A stretch of DNA of 64,000 nucleotides from Quillaja saponaria (GCA_029379385.1 CM055613.1:23905652-23969651); one strand, 5' to 3'. Shown: positions 24,209 through 38,271, counted from the stretch's first letter. Notes: generated by a model not told the origin, from the letters alone. Numbers and translations are program-made.

Positions 24209-27200
24209 CTCTGCATTGTCTCCTTCAAATTCTCTGTTCAGTCTGATCATGAGGCGTGTATACTAGTTTAATTATAACTCATTGTTTGACTGTGTTTGTT
24301 TGGTTAAATTAAAATTCTTTTTAATTAATTCCAACGTAAGGAATGAGGAATGCATGAGATATTCACTAGATTCACATAATTCTACCTCAAAACATTATAT
24401 AATACTTATTCTTTGTCTTCTTTAATATTTCAACCTCTTCTCATCTCTACTCGTGGCAACAATGATGGCCTAAAAAGTAATTAACATGCAGACTTTTTCT
24501 TCTCATATATATCATTTAAACAACGAAAACTCCAAATTTTCAATTAAAAACATTTCTCCCGGACGTAATAAAAAAATATAAAGCTTCTGGGTATTAAGTT
24601 TTTATTTAGATTAAGAAACTATAAATTACATAATTGTTTTAAAAGTTATCTAAATAGGTTTTTAAGAATAATATATATTTATTATCCCCTCCAGAGTTTA
24701 AATAAATCTTGTGATAAAAAATATATATATATAGATATCTATATGGCACATATGAGATCTCCTTTTGAAATGCTCTACTCGATGACGAACAATTTGAACC
24801 TAGTGGTAAAGATGAGTTACGCTTGGTGTTGACGCTGGCACGTAGCCAATTAAGTGAATTTGTTGATTTTTGTGGAGGCCGAAAAGTTCGTGGCTTTAAA
24901 TTGTACTGTAGAGAAAATATCTAACATTTCTTATTTAGCTACATGCATTTATATAAGATACAATAACATTCTGTTTTTTTCATAAATCTTAAAAATAATT
25001 TGAATTTGAAATGTACAACTTCAAATTTTTATATAGTTTGAAATCGACCCTTGTATTTATTTTGAATGAAAACGACTATCTTCTATTCTATAACTTACAA
25101 GTCCAAAACTTCTTCCAAATCCAAAGAAATTTTCATAAATACAACATATTTAAGTATAAATTTCTAATTGATTGGAAATTTTGTGATTGTTGACCCTTGT
25201 TTAGTTCTTTGTATTTTGGCTTCACATTTTGTCTTACTTGGTATTGTGAAACATCCGGGAGCAGTGTCTCAGAAAAAAGGCACCTGTCCATCTTAGAAGA
25301 GAGGCGTGGATCGCCAAAGGGCACACAGGTGTCTCTAAACTCCCAACTAGAGCGGGTCCCTTCTAACAGGTTTCTTTAACAGATTCTGTCCAAATTTAGG
25401 AGAAAGGTATGATCTTGATTCTTCATGAGTCTTGGCCTTGGAGCTTACCTTTTTGAAATTTGAACTCATCGAGTAGCAACCATGCTAATATGCTATGCTT
25501 CCTCTCCACCCATATAACAACTAATTTACTCCTCTTAACAAATTTCAAGTTAATAAGCTGATTTTAACCCGTACAAATTAAAATGGTGTAATTTTTTTAA
25601 ATTGGATTACGGGATTGTTGGTTTGCTTGGTCTTATTCTTATTTGGTATTAGGCTATTAGCACGTGGCACTATCACGTGACGTAGGTGAAGCCTTTCCTT
25701 TATTCCTTTTGCTGTTTTGCATGTCATGTACGGTGTACCACTGTTACCAACTTGCTTCCGTGTTTCTCAGATTTCCTCTCTAATTTTCACGATATATTAT
25801 TGGAAAATTCGAGAAAAACAAAAGAGTGTTTGCTTTTTGTTTTTTTTATTTTTTATTATTTGATAATAAAAAAATAATAAAAAAGCGATCGAAATATGCA
25901 ATATTTATAATATTAATTTCTTCTTTATCACTACCGGTAGAGATAAGAAGCCACTTCACACAGCTCTCCACCTTTGCTTTCAAATCCAGATTTTAGTTTT
26001 GTTTTATCTTTGTTAAAGGGCCGGCGAGCATCCTTCTATTCGTTCCATCCCTCCACGTGTCAAATTCTTAGAAGAACACTAATCCAAAATCTATCTTTTC
26101 TCGGAATATCTCATGCAAAGAAGTGTACTGTAACCAACAACTTGCCTAGTTGCCTGTACTAGAGAAAGAAAAAAAGTGACAAACAACTTCCATGTAATTA
26201 GTATGCGTATAAATAATTTTACACGTTCTATTCCGTCACAGCAAGATTGTTTGGTAGTTATTACCAAAAAAAAAAAAATTGTTTGGTCATAACCACTTGA
26301 AATAATCTCTGGTAACATGTCTAAATTTGATCTTATTATGAAAGCTAACACAACATTAATCAATTTCTTCAAACGAGCCGACACAGAATTTCAGTTCAAA
26401 AGCAAGATTCGCATTACTATAACACATCAATTTAAAGAAAAGAGATAAAATTATGCACAGAATCTAAATGCCTTCAAGAATAACACATATTGTTTACTCT
26501 TATAAAATTGTTTTTTGTTTAAGAAAAAATTATTATTTTGGCCGTATATACCTATAACTAACAACTATTAGAAATTCTTGTGGTGGAACAAATTCTTATA
26601 TTAGTGTTTTATACTATTTTATACAATGAGTGGCTAAGACCTTGAGTGGTCTCACGGCACCTGTTATTCCTGTCATTAAATAATTATTTTTTACTTGAAA
26701 GCATAAATAATATTATGTAATGATACAACAATACATATACTTTTAGGGAAATTATTTTTTTATTTTATTAAATTGAAATATCACTTAGATAAAGAAGAAT
26801 TGAAATTTCATAATACTTCACATAAAGGTTTTGTTTTGAACTTATATTATTATAATTATTTTGTAAAATTAACTGAGAAAATTTTTAATAAATTAAATAG
26901 CATGCTGATTTGATGTATGTGTGTGTGGGGTATGATGAGGAGGAGAATTATTGAGAAACCAAGGAACTAATACAAAAACATATCCAATCAAGGGGACAAA
27001 GGACCAACATAATCGGACTAAAGATCTCCATTTAGACATGGAAAAGAAAGGAACATTGAAAAATATAACAAGGAACATATATAGTTGTGGTACGTCTTTG
27101 ACTCCCTCTCCCGTGAAGTACAAATTTTATTGAGACGAAGCTCTCAAACTCCCCTCCTTCTAAGTAAAGAAACCAACTACCCGATTTGATTTGTATCACT

Positions 27201-27633
27201 CATGCATGTTTATCACATTTTTAGTCAACCTAAGATCTTTTTATTTTTAATATGGTAAAACATTTAACCGATCAAAAATAACTTGTCGACTAGGTTTTAG
27301 TTTAATTAATCAAAATAAAAATTATGGAATCAAGAAGTTTCAGGGTCAAGCCTTACTATCGATATATGTGTGATGTATTTTCTTATTATTTGAGTTATTT
27401 GTGTCACCATCTTTGTCACAATTTCAATCAACCTAAGAACTATTTATTTTTTAGTAGGTAAAACATTTCATCAATCAAAATTAACTTGTCAATGAGGTTT
27501 TAATTTTATTGACAAAGATAGAGGTAGATGTGTACTAAAAATCCCAGAATATGTAAATCTCTCTATAGGCAGATGTGTAGTAATTGTTTTTCATTATTTG
27601 AGTTGTTTGATTTACTTTACATATGAATCTCTA

Positions 27634-28296
27634 AGAGTTTGTTTGGAACAAATTAATAGAAGAATTCAATTGAATTCATTTCATTTCAATTCAATTCAGT
27701 TCAAGTTAAATTCTTGTTTAATGTTTGAAACAAATTAATGTCTAGATTGATTTCAATTCAATTTAATTGAATTATATTGTTTGGATTACAAATATAAGTA
27801 TTAGATTTCAGTTATTTTAATAATTTTACAATATTAACCTTAATTTTATATATCACTCTCTTAACCCTCAATTTGTCTCATCAACCCCTTTCTCTCCTCT
27901 CTTTATGTGGTTTCCCTACTTATACTCAATTTGTACAATCCATCAATGTAGTACCAGTCCTATATGTTGAGTCATCTTAATTCAAAAAACTAAGAAATTC
28001 AGTATTGGAGAGGCGGAGAAGAAGAGAACATGTGGGGTTCACAAAACCTTGGACATTTGTAAATTTGAAGCTAGCTTAGGGGTATAGTTGTCAATAAATT
28101 TTTTAAAACTCAATTGAATTGAATTCCTTACAAATCAAGTCAATTTTGACAATAATTCAAATTATTAAAAATCTTTAAAAACATGATTTAGAATGAATTC
28201 AATTCTAGTGTATTAAGAATTCTAAAGACAAGAATTTATTAAATTTCATTTAGAATGAATTGAATTCTCAAAAAAATTTGGTTCCAAACATACTCT
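27634..28296. mobile_element. MITE with 22-bp terminal inverted repeats
   Basis: 663 bp, non-coding. The left end AGAGTTTGTTTGGAACAAAT matches the reverse complement of the right end, AGAGTATGTTTGGAACCAAA, with few differences. Internal sequence is rich in GAATT motifs. The flanking trinucleotides are CTA and ATA (or TAA and TAT if the border is moved by one), so the target duplication is imperfect and the superfamily is not settled. Confidence 0.65.
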
Positions 28297-31200
28297 ATAA
28301 ATATAATATTATTGATTATTTAAATAGGAAGAATCTCAACGTATGTTACTTGTAATATTGTAACATATCACTCCAAATAATATCTTCGACTTCAAAAATA
28401 ACTTACCTTTTTTGTTAATATAAAATTAATTACTTGATGCTTCTAGATGGATACAATAGAGGAGATCGTGAATGAAGTATCATTCATCATCACTCTAACT
28501 ATTTATTTATAAATTAATATGTTAGTTTAATTGATATAGGTATATATCTTGTTCATTTGTTGTACGCAGTATTGTCGCGTATTATCTTTTAAATCATTTC
28601 TCCTCTCTCCATCTTATAGTAGGGCTTTATTATTGCATTGTGATTTTTATTTTTCATTAATCTAAATTTATATTATAAATTAATATGTGATTAATATAGC
28701 TATATTTATATTATACTAATATTAAAAAGCTAAACACTTTATTATGTCCTCTTAAGAATTTTTAAAAAATATTTACTTTAAAATAAAAGAAAAACATTGT
28801 GAGGGTGCGGAAGCTAATATATTATATTTATAAGAAAAAAAAAAATGAAGCATCGTGATAGTCAACAATTTTTACACGATGTATGTCACTCAAAATCGAT
28901 GACAATTAGTAAGTTTTCTTATAATAAAACAAATCAAGCACATAATTAATCCGAAGATGTTGATTTGTTATAGAATTAAACAGAAGATGTTAAACATCCT
29001 ATCTTTTCCAACACAAAAAAAAAAAAAATAATAATTATAATACCCAATCCTACCATTTTTTCTTTTAAAATTAAAATAAAATACAAAAATCATAGCCTTT
29101 TGTACGTTAACTAATTTTGTACTGTAACGAAAATAGAAATGGAAGTAAAGAAGCCTTACTCAATATTATTTTCAGTACTTAATTATCAAGAGGAAAAAGA
29201 AAAGATAGTTGGAGCTATAGGCAGACATGTGGGTCCCTGTATATGACATGGGTCGAAATCATTTGTTGAGATCCACGTCATTTCCCAAGTTATCCAAATT
29301 TCAATTGCTCTGTCCACGAACAACTGGCTAACCTACTTACAGCCTCACGCATGAAAAAATAAAATAAAATTGTTAATATTACTTATAACAACACACCTTA
29401 AAATTAAAACCCTCGGATAGTTGATGAATTTTTATTTTAAATTACATAGTTTAATTAATCTAAAATGAAATTTATATATTATATATATAATTTAACTACG
29501 TTTAACTTGGATGGTTAATAAACAGTAAGCACTAATCAGTAGCGTTGGTGACTTAGTTCATACCTCAGATAAGTGAGGGAGTATTTCTCATTTAAGAAAT
29601 AGTTTGTTTGCAGAATATTATTTTCCACGTCATTAGATAATAATATTAGTAATAACAAAATGTTAGACATGAATGAAAATATGTCAGTATTTGAGGTGAC
29701 GGGAATTATTAGTTTTACGGCGACGTGACAGAATGCCGACGTTGTTACGTTCCTTACGCGACAATCCACACCTCTTCGAGTCTTCGGGCCTTCACTATTG
29801 AATTGCATCCTTTTTTTCCTTTTTTTTAATTAAAAAATATATTTTAGTGTCTAGTTGGAATTCAATTGAGTTGTAAAATTGAACGGCGTAATAATTTGGT
29901 CAAATAAAAACGTCGGAAAAAAAAGAGAGAGAACGGGTTTTAGACTTGTAAAATGACAATGACCTCAAGTAACCAAACTCTAATATCATCATTGTTTGAT
30001 TTATTCTAAGTGACAATACTTAGTAAGTAATGTGAGCCGCCAAAGAAATTACATGGCAGACTAAATTCTTAAAATAAAGGAAACTGTAATCTGTTCCATT
30101 ATTTTAGTAGAACAAGTGACAGAGATTCGGAAAAAATTAATTATTGAGTCTTTTTATTTCAAGATCAATCATTCTAGTGTGAATATTATGCATTAAAAAA
30201 ATGGCATAGTCTAAAATAGTTATCTTTATTTTAGAATTAAAATCTATTTAGATCATTAGTTATCAGGATTTTATTTATTATATTTTTATATAAGTAATTT
30301 ATAGGTTGGGATTTTATTTATCTATATAAATATTATGTCTTTAGTTTCATTAGTTAAGGAAGACAGAGGTGCTTTAAGGTTTCACCATAAGATCTCACTA
30401 GTCTTATCACATGCAGTTTTTTTTTTTTTTTTTTTTTTATATATTAATATTTTAAAATAATTATATTTTAAAATTTTTAATTAAAAACAATAACTTGAAT
30501 AAGTTATTATGAATGAACGAGTTTTTAATTAGTTAATATAATTTTTTTTAATTGATCACGGATAGAAGTGAGTTTTTATAAATAAATATAAAAATAGGTA
30601 ACAATTAAGAAGTTAGTGGAAAATATTCATTTTAATTATTTTTTAAATATTTTAAATTGAAAAAAAATACCTAGTAAATTAAAAGAGTAATAAATTAAAA
30701 ATATAGGATATTATAAAAAATTAATGGTAAAAAATAATTAAAAACATAGTATACCATAAAATATATAGGTAGATGTTTAAATCCATTTGTTGATACGTGA
30801 ATATTTTATTTATTTTTGTGCATTTGTTTCTTCCAAACATGTGTCCCTTCTTGTGTTGAATTTGAATTATATCAGTTGATTGTTGAATTAAGAATATATT
30901 GGATGATGGTTGAATTCGGAGCGTATCTGATGTACATGTGATTGATATAAATCTTTAGATTATCTCTCTAAAAATTATATATTAGAATTTGTGATGATTT
31001 TGTGAAATTGATAAAAAAAAAAAATAATAATACTTGTAAAATAAATTTTATAAGATACAATACTTTTAGAATAAACTTGACAAAAAAAAAAAAAAGAGTA
31101 TTTTTTTTAAAGAACAATTATGTTTATTATTTTTTGTAAACTCAAAATAGCTGTGATATTAAATATAATAATATTCAGTAATTTCAAATTGAAATTATAA

Positions 31201-32495
31201 TAGTGTTATGTTGAGAGAAAGCATAGCAAATATTTTAAAATATGTAGCACTAAATTGAATAAAAAAAATACTTTTAATACGAAATTAATTAAAATTATAA
31301 TGTTTTAGCGACGATAGATATTATTTTGTCAACTTTCTATTATACAACCGTGTTTTTAAACTATCAAAATAAAAGGTTGCAATTTTATCTACACGTAAAA
31401 GAAGGGATTATGGATTTGAATAATTTGAGTTGTTCCAAAACTTGGGAGGTAAACTTGTTACTACATAATTAATTGTGGATTAGACTGATAATTTCAGCTG
31501 AGTGGAAATAAAAAATGAGTACCACCTCATATTTTATAAGGATTTTTCTAACTAGTACTAAAAAAATAATTGATAAGGTGTAATAATCGTGAATTTTAAA
31601 ATTTGAAATATGTTAAAAATAAAAAATTATTTATTACATAATACTGAAATTATGATTAATTATTATAATTAATAATATAAAAATTTTATATTTATTGCCT
31701 TAACATTCAAGCTTATCGCTATAATTAGTGAAATATACTTTTTATATTTATCATCTTAACATTTTAAATTATGTGAGCAATTGGTTGTTTCAAAATTATC
31801 ATGGAATTCTATAAACAAGGAAAAGAGAAATAAAAATCATAAATAGACAAGTAAAACAAACAAGAGTAACTGAACCTATGCTGATTCTTACGTTTGACCT
31901 TCAAATGAGTTTGGGGTCTTGGACGAGTGCCAAGAATTCACTGCCTGAATTTGTTACGACTATGACCATTATTTTCCCCACTCGCACTAAATCCTTGCTT
32001 CGTACACGATACACTCTATTCTATATATTTGGTGGAAGATATAGAGAATGGGAAACACGCGCAAAAGATAATCGAGTAGTTTTTTTTTAAACCTGGGGTT
32101 AAGTTGCTCATCGAAAACAACCGAAGTTAGTCGTTTTACGTTAACAAATTAACAGCTTTTGAAACAATCCCAAATATATAATAAGGGTACTCTCCCCTCT
32201 ACACACCCCTCTTCTCTTCTCTTATCTTATCTCCATTAAACAAATGAGAGAAAAAGAGAGACAGTTCAAAAGCGTGCAGACAAGGGTGAAGGATTTTCCA
32301 GTACACAAAAAGCAAAAACAAACCGACGACGAACGGACGGATCTTGGTCAACGCCGTTTGACCGTAAGAACGACAAGTTCAGGAGGGTTAATAATGTAAT
32401 TAAGTACACCCACTTTTTATGTTTATTAATTTAACGTGCCGTTGTTCTTTGTTGTGGTCTCGTTGAAGGCATCTCAGGTCTTCGTCTCCTTCTTT

Positions 32496-32503
32496 TATAT
32501 AAA
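32496..32503 (+). promoter_or_regulatory. TATA box of the F-box/MYND gene
   Basis: TATATAAA, 62 bp upstream of the ATG at 32565. A start of transcription near 32530 would leave a short pyrimidine-rich leader. Confidence 0.65.
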
Positions 32504-32564
32504 CTCTCACTTGCCCTTTTTTATTTTCTCTCTTTGAAAGAGAGATAGCAAAGAGGATACGGAT

Positions 32565-34029
32565 ATGAGAACGAGGACAGGCCTTTGTTATCCTAGAGTA
32601 GTCGGAGAGATGTGTTCAGATAGGACTGTAGTAATGAAGAGAAAGAAAGATATAACCATCGGAGAATCCATGGTTTGCCGGAAAAGACAAAGGAATTCGC
32701 TGGAGAAAGTAAACGGAGAGTCTGATTTGTTCGACTCGTTGCCTGATGATCTTGCCCTCTCTATTCTATCCAAACTTAGCTCCAACTCCGGTTGTCCTTC
32801 CGATTTCGTCAACGTTCTAATCACGTAAGTCACTGTTATTGCTTCTCTAGGGTCCTATTTCTCGCCGGAAATATTAAACCGTTATGAATTTCAGTCGTTA
32901 TTCAGTAACGGACTGTTTGGCGAATTTTCAGAGATTCAGAAGTTTTCTAAACGTTAATTCTGTTTTTGAATCTGACGCGACGGGTGATTTGCATTGAAAC
33001 AGGTGCAAAAGATTGAATGGATTAGGACTTCATTCTCTTGTATTATCAAAAGCTTCCCAGAACACGTTCGCCATTAGAGCCAAAAAATGGTCCGACTCCG
33101 CTCACCGTTTTCTTAAAAAGTGTGCAGATGCCGGAAACGTCGACGCTTGTTACACTCTCGGCATGGTTAGATTACTCTTCAAAATTTAATTCTGTTTTAA
33201 TTTATAATTAAAAAATTATTGGCAGTTTTGATTGAGGATTATTTTGCCTTTGCAGATTCGTTTTTACTGTTTGCAAAATCGAGGAAGCGGAGCATCGCTG
33301 ATGGCTAAGGCAGCGATTTGTTCTCACGCGCCAGCGTTGTACTCCCTCGCCGTAATACAGTTCAACGGCAGCGGTGGATCTAAAACCGACAAGGACCTCA
33401 GAGCCGGCGTTGCTTTGTGTGCCCGGGCCGCTTTCCTTGGCCACATCGACGCACTACGTGAGCTTGGCCACTGCCTTCAAGACGGTTACGGCGTCCGGCA
33501 GAACATTACCGAGGGACGCCGATTTCTCGTCCAAGCTAACGCCAGAGAGTTAGCTGCTGTTCTTTCCTCTGCGGTTTCCTCTGGTATCTCCACGCGCTCA
33601 TGGCTATCGTGGAACCTACATCAACATCCAAATCCACATTCACACCCTAATCCTCTACTACAGTTGACGGGGTCTGGATGTCCTTTACTCAGCGATTTTG
33701 GATGCAACGTGCCGGCTCCGGAGGCTCATCCGGCGAGCAGGTTCATGACGGAGTGGTTTTCTTATCGTGGTGGGTCACCGGGTCCGGGTCTTAGACTGTG
33801 TTCTCACGTGGGTTGTGGACGGCCCGAGACTAGAAAGCATGAGTTCCGGCGGTGTTCAGTGTGTGGGACAGTGAATTACTGTTCGCGTGCGTGTCAGGCG
33901 CTTGATTGGAAGTTCCGTCATAAGGCGGACTGCGCACCCGTAGAGAGATGGCTGGACGAGGATGGGGAAGAAGGTGGTGAGGTTGACGGTGGCTTCAACG
34001 GAGACGGTGACGGAGTTGTTGAGAGTTAA
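32565..34029 (+). CDS. F-box protein with Sel1-like repeats and MYND zinc finger (At1g67340-like)
   Basis: Three exons: 32565-32824, 33003-33165, 33256-34029. Donors GTAAGT and GTTAGA and acceptors CAG join in phase to a 398-residue protein. Residues about 54-102 are the F-box (LFDSLPDDLALSILSKL, ending in VLITCKRLNGLG), which binds Skp1 in an SCF ubiquitin ligase. Residues about 120-245 are Sel1/TPR-like helical repeats (AGNVDACYTLGM, GHIDALRELGHCL). Residues 323-367 are a MYND zinc finger (CSHVGC, CSVCGTVNYCSRACQ, WKFRHKADC) with the expected Cys/His spacing. The C terminus is acidic. This arrangement is that of the plant family containing At1g67340 and At5g50450. The substrate is unknown. 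Length and structure look intact, and GC content in exon 3 is high. Confidence 0.95.
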
Positions 34030-35680
34030 CGGTCTTTGGAACAGTAATGGCAAGCAGGCAAAATGATAAAAAAAAAAGAAAAAGAAAAAGAAAAAGAAAA
34101 AGGAAACTCGGGCCAGGATAAGCAAATTAAAAAATTAATAGCATTAAATGTGGCCGTTGGATGGTACAGAGTTTTGCTTCCCTTTCTTTTGTATAGAGGA
34201 GGGGCTGTCCTCAGAAATCAAGGGGATCCTTTTCTAATTTTGGTCTTCTTTTTCTGTTCTTTCTTCCCCATCCTTTTGTACTTTTTTTTTTTTTTTTTTT
34301 GGGGGTACTATATAAACATAGAGAAATTATCAAACTTAATTTCGTCATATTCAATTTCCACTTCTTTTACAGATCATATTTTCATGCATATCCTTAAACT
34401 CCAATGTGTACAAATTTTACTTTTGATTCATGCAAAAGATTTGTTTGTTTGTTCGGTAGAGATTCTTTTATCATATTTAGGTAAAAAATTATGACAAAAT
34501 ACTTTACATATTCATTTCTTGTGACAGTATGTTTCAGCTAATTTACACTCCATTGCTTTAAAAAGTACCAAATTTCTTAAAAGAAAAAAAGTGAGTTTAG
34601 AAAATTGGGTATAACAGTAATGTCCCAACTTTTTAGAGTGGGTAATAGATATTGTGATAAACTGGTATAAGTGCTAAGCATCTCATGCTTTTTAACTTCA
34701 ATAAAATAAAAGTAGATGGCTTCGGAATCAGCTTTACTGGAAAACAGATATTATCCTGTAATCTTTTCTACTTAAATTTTAAATCAGTAATCAGCTAAGC
34801 ATATGAGATGATTCTAATCATTATTAATATTTCGGCATTAACATTAAATAGTGTTTTTGTTGTACCCAATTCATGTAGGTCCTTTAGGTCAAAAGGGTTA
34901 GACATAGTGTGATTGACCAATAAAGGGTGGATCAATGATATGAAAAAAGAACAAAGACAAGTAGAGGGAGAGACCATACAATTTGCGAGTGGGGGAATAT
35001 GTTTGTTTCGATAAAAGCTTTTGCTATGTATGGCTACTTAACAAGAAAAAAACAGAGAAAAAAGAAAGAAAAAAGAGTAATATTTTATGCAGGGTTTGTT
35101 TTGATACCGATAGGGTGGTCCAAGCCCAAACCAAAGCCAGTTAGGGCCATTATTTGGAATCCCACCCAGCTGTCGTTGAAAACAACACCTACTCTAAATT
35201 CATTATCTTTTCTAATAGACCAAATGCAGCCCAATAAGTTCAATTAAGATTTTCATCTCCCTGTTACAAGACAATATTTGATTGAATTTTTTAATACATA
35301 CCAGGAAGCATATAAATATTATTTTGGGAAAAAAACTTTGTAGTACTGACCTAAATAAATGTGATTCAAACTATATAATTTATTCAACAAATGATGCCTA
35401 TTTGGTTGGCTTTGAATTGATATTTACAAAAAAAAGAGTTTTCTCTTACTTTAAGATTCATGTTTTGGGATTTGACACAAGAACTATTCTATCGGGGCCA
35501 CCAATATAACATTTGGCAGAAATTTTGGAAGGAAAAAAAAATAAAATAAAAGATTTTACTTTCTCTGAACTGAGCAGAGAGCAAAATTTATCTCCCTGAT
35601 TACAAATAGTGTAATTCCCAAGGCTTGAGAATTTGGGCCACGAGGCTTGGACTGACCTTAATTGAGCCCACTATACCACT
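34030..35680. other. Intergenic region between the F-box gene and the complex I-type gene
   Basis: Contains the 3' UTR of the F-box gene with a (GAAAAA)n purine tract at about 34066-34104 and a T run at 34280-34300. Near 35634 a TGGGCC element and at 35664 GAGCCCA occur just upstream of the presumed start of the next transcript; TGGGCC/T site II elements are common in promoters of plant mitochondrial-protein genes. Confidence 0.5.
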
Positions 35681-35689
35681 GGCGGCAGG

Positions 35690-36268
35690 ATTGGTCCGGT
35701 AACTGTTCATTATTCTTCGGCCAGTCAAAGAAATCAGTGGAGTAATTTGGTTGGCGGAGGAAGTTCTTAAAACAGGTAAAGCTCTCTTTTACATTTCGAT
35801 AGTTGCTTTTCTTTTCGTTGATCACGAATTCATACGTATTAGTTTGAGTTGCCTTCTTTTTCTTGTTGTACAATTCCGTTTTGTTTTAATTGTTAGGTTT
35901 TGGTACATTTGATTGTGTGTTAGACTTGGATTTTCATTTGGGAATTGACTGATCTGTTTGTTTTACGAGAAAGAGTAAGAAAATAGAAGAAAGATTCAAT
36001 TTTTTTGAAGAACCGATTCAAATCCTACTCATGTAATCAATTAAATTAGTTTATGAGTGGAAGCTGTATTGTAAATTAGAATAAATTCAAGATTCATTTT
36101 GGTTATGTTCATCGGTTTCAAACATCAAATTGTTAATTTTAGTTTCTATTTTCGATTTTTCTGTTCAGTGTCAAAATATATTGTTGTAATTCATCATCAA
36201 TCCTGTTCCAATGTGTAATATAGGGTGTCTCTCCCATTGAAGTTAGTGTTTTGATTAGTGTTCTTTAG
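35690..36268 (+). other. Probable 5' UTR exon and 5' UTR intron of the complex I-type gene
   Basis: The sequence AAAACAG/GTAAAG at 35775/35776 is a good donor, and TTCTTTAG/GATC at 36268/36269 a good acceptor, 16 bp before the ATG at 36285. The 493-bp intron is T-rich. Splicing is inferred from the sites only. Confidence 0.55.
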
Positions 36269-36284
36269 GATCAAAAAATAAGAC

Positions 36285-36560
36285 ATGGGGTTCATAATGG
36301 AATTTGCAGAGAATTTGGTTCTGAGGTTGATGGAGGATCCGAAAGAAAGGGATCACAAATTCAGGGAGCACGTGTATGCCGTTAAGGATAGGTGTAATAA
36401 GACCAAGGAGATGTGGAGCTACCCTCTTCGACCCTATGGATTCTGGACATTTGAGCGCCACAATTCTCAGTTTGCATGGGATGCTCAAATTAGCCAGGTG
36501 GCTGGTCGTAGGGACTCTTATGATGACCTCCTCCAACAGAACTTTGATACATCCAAATGA
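36285..36560 (+). CDS. Small conserved plant protein, probable complex I subunit (At1g67350-like)
   Basis: Single coding exon, 91 residues: a hydrophobic/amphipathic N terminus (MGFIMEFAENLVLRLM), a charged middle (DPKERDHKFREHVYAV), then an aromatic stretch (WSYPLRPYGFWTFERHN) and an AGRRDSYDDLL tail. I match it to the plant protein encoded by At1g67350, which proteomics and structures of plant mitochondrial complex I report as a plant-specific subunit. This is from memory and supported by its position between homologues of At1g67340 and At1g67360. There is no classical cleavable presequence. A possible 3' UTR intron follows (donor GAG/GTATAAG at 36571, acceptor CTAG at 36894). Convergent with the lipid-droplet gene downstream. 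Confidence 0.8.
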   Translation: MGFIMEFAENLVLRLMEDPKERDHKFREHVYAVKDRCNKTKEMWSYPLRPYGFWTFERHNSQFAWDAQISQVAGRRDSYDDLLQQNFDTSK

Positions 36561-36899
36561 GCGCAGATGAGGTATAAGTATAATTATACTGTTTAATAAA
36601 TTTGACTTCGACATATGGTTAGAAATGACGAACTTTGGATGTTTTAACAGTTTTGTTGCTAATCCTTATTGTTCCTGTAAAATGTAGAACTTTACCTTCT
36701 CATAGTTGATGTTTGTTTCGGGTTAATAATCTTGAGGGGCTGGAGATGTTCTGGTGGTTGCATGATAATTAATATGTGAAGTTAGTTTGACCTTATGACT
36801 TATGTTTGTCTTTACACTTTAGTAATACTAAGCTTTTTGGCTGGAATGATCTAAGTGCAAGTGCAATGTGGAATATAATTATTTCTTGATCTAGGGGAG

Positions 36900-38271
36900 C
36901 AGATGATCCTGGACCGCAGGAGGACCTGTCCAATTAAGAAGAAAAATATTTCCTGTCTTTTATAACTTTTTTCTTCATGAATCTGAAGGTTATAATTAAA
37001 TTATCTTTTTGTTTATCAATTATTTGGTAATTGAAAGGCCCATAGTATAGGTCATATTGCTTACTTAATTAGCATCAATTAACTTGTGTATTGGATCTAA
37101 AATCAAGAGGACAATTGGATATTATATAGAAACACCAAATAAGTTTCAGTCATCTTGTATTTCTGGAGAATATTCATTAATTATAGATGCTTTTCATCAG
37201 TGAGCCTAATGTCTTGGTATGACTGCTGTCACCTAGGATAAAAATTGTCAGTTTTAGGTTGGTTTTCCAAACATGTGTAAATAATAAACCCAAAAAGAGA
37301 TGTTACTTGATAGTAACTTAGTTTTCATTCCCTATATCATGAACTGAATGCTCCTCACCTATTTTCCTTTTGCAATAGGTACATGTTTTTTGCATCCAGG
37401 GTGACTCCTTTTGGTGTTGTACAAGATAGTTGAGAACGTTTTATCTGAAATTAAACTATTTGTCCCATTCATCTTGGAAATTATTTCAGCTTCCAGGAGA
37501 AAGGTGGAATTGGGCATTTAACCAGTTATTCTGTTAAAATTTAGCACTATGCCTGTTGCATCAAGTGCCAGTTTCCTTGTAAAATTTGAGATGTTCTGTG
37601 GATCTGAATAAGATCCATGTGACTGGTGTATGAGTGATATTAGTTTCGACCACGTTTATTTGATTGCTCAAATGCCTTGGAGCCCATTATTAACATGATT
37701 AATTAAAAGTACATGATTACAAGTTTTATTTGATTTGGTTACCATTTTCTTCTTTTCATAGACACGAGCATCTAGTTATCTCCAATTGTTTTCATAATTA
37801 TCATCAAAATCATCGACGACTTGGAAGTTTTCAACTATAGTCTAGAAGCAAGTGGAGGTAGAGAACTTGTGTTGTACTCTCTTCATAGCAGCCATGATTG
37901 AATTTCTCAGTTCTGTAGTCCCTGAGTTCCGGCAAGTTCAACATCCGTATTAACTAGATAATTTACAAATTATGGATTCCCAAAATATTAGAAATAGCGA
38001 GCTCCATATGGATGATAGAACTCATTTCAGTACAATTTTTAACAAGTATGAATTATCAAAAGTACGAGAAAGCAGTAGATGAACCCACTTCACAAAAAGC
38101 ACAACCAACAAACTTAATTAGAAATAAACTTCAGAGTTGCTCACCGGTCACATCAATTAGAGACATTTACATGATCGCTACAAATTCACATTTTAGCCAT
38201 ACCCATATGTGCTATATAGGATCTTATAGATAGATTACCAAAAGAAACAACGTCATCTGAACATAGTAAAG
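36900..38271. other. Intergenic region between convergent genes
   Basis: Includes the 3' UTRs of the complex I-type gene (+) and the REF/SRPP gene (-). No coding potential, no element recognised. Confidence 0.45.

Larger units (their letters stand above)
16577..32490. other. Long gene-free region, about 16 kb
   Basis: Apart from the repeats listed separately, no reading frame here looks like a protein and no splice-joined exon series was recognised. The DNA is very AT-rich with many poly(A)/poly(T) tracts. It lies directly upstream of the F-box/MYND gene, so it may hold its distant regulatory sequence. A slightly GC-richer patch at 25240-25380 and TATA-like plus G-box motifs at 24100-24118 (CATATATAGC then CACGTG) are the only places that look non-random. 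Confidence 0.6.

Noticed and set aside
24180..24215. Possible microRNA hairpin (GAGGAT...ATCCTC)
   Set aside because: The stem is only six pairs, and I saw no match to known plant microRNAs; a real precursor needs a much longer duplex.
26893..27133. Opposed short frames in the gene desert
   Set aside because: Low complexity or random composition, with no splice context and no recognisable domain.
33208..33444. Minus-strand frame opposite the F-box gene
   Set aside because: Shadow of the GC-rich third exon; no family match.
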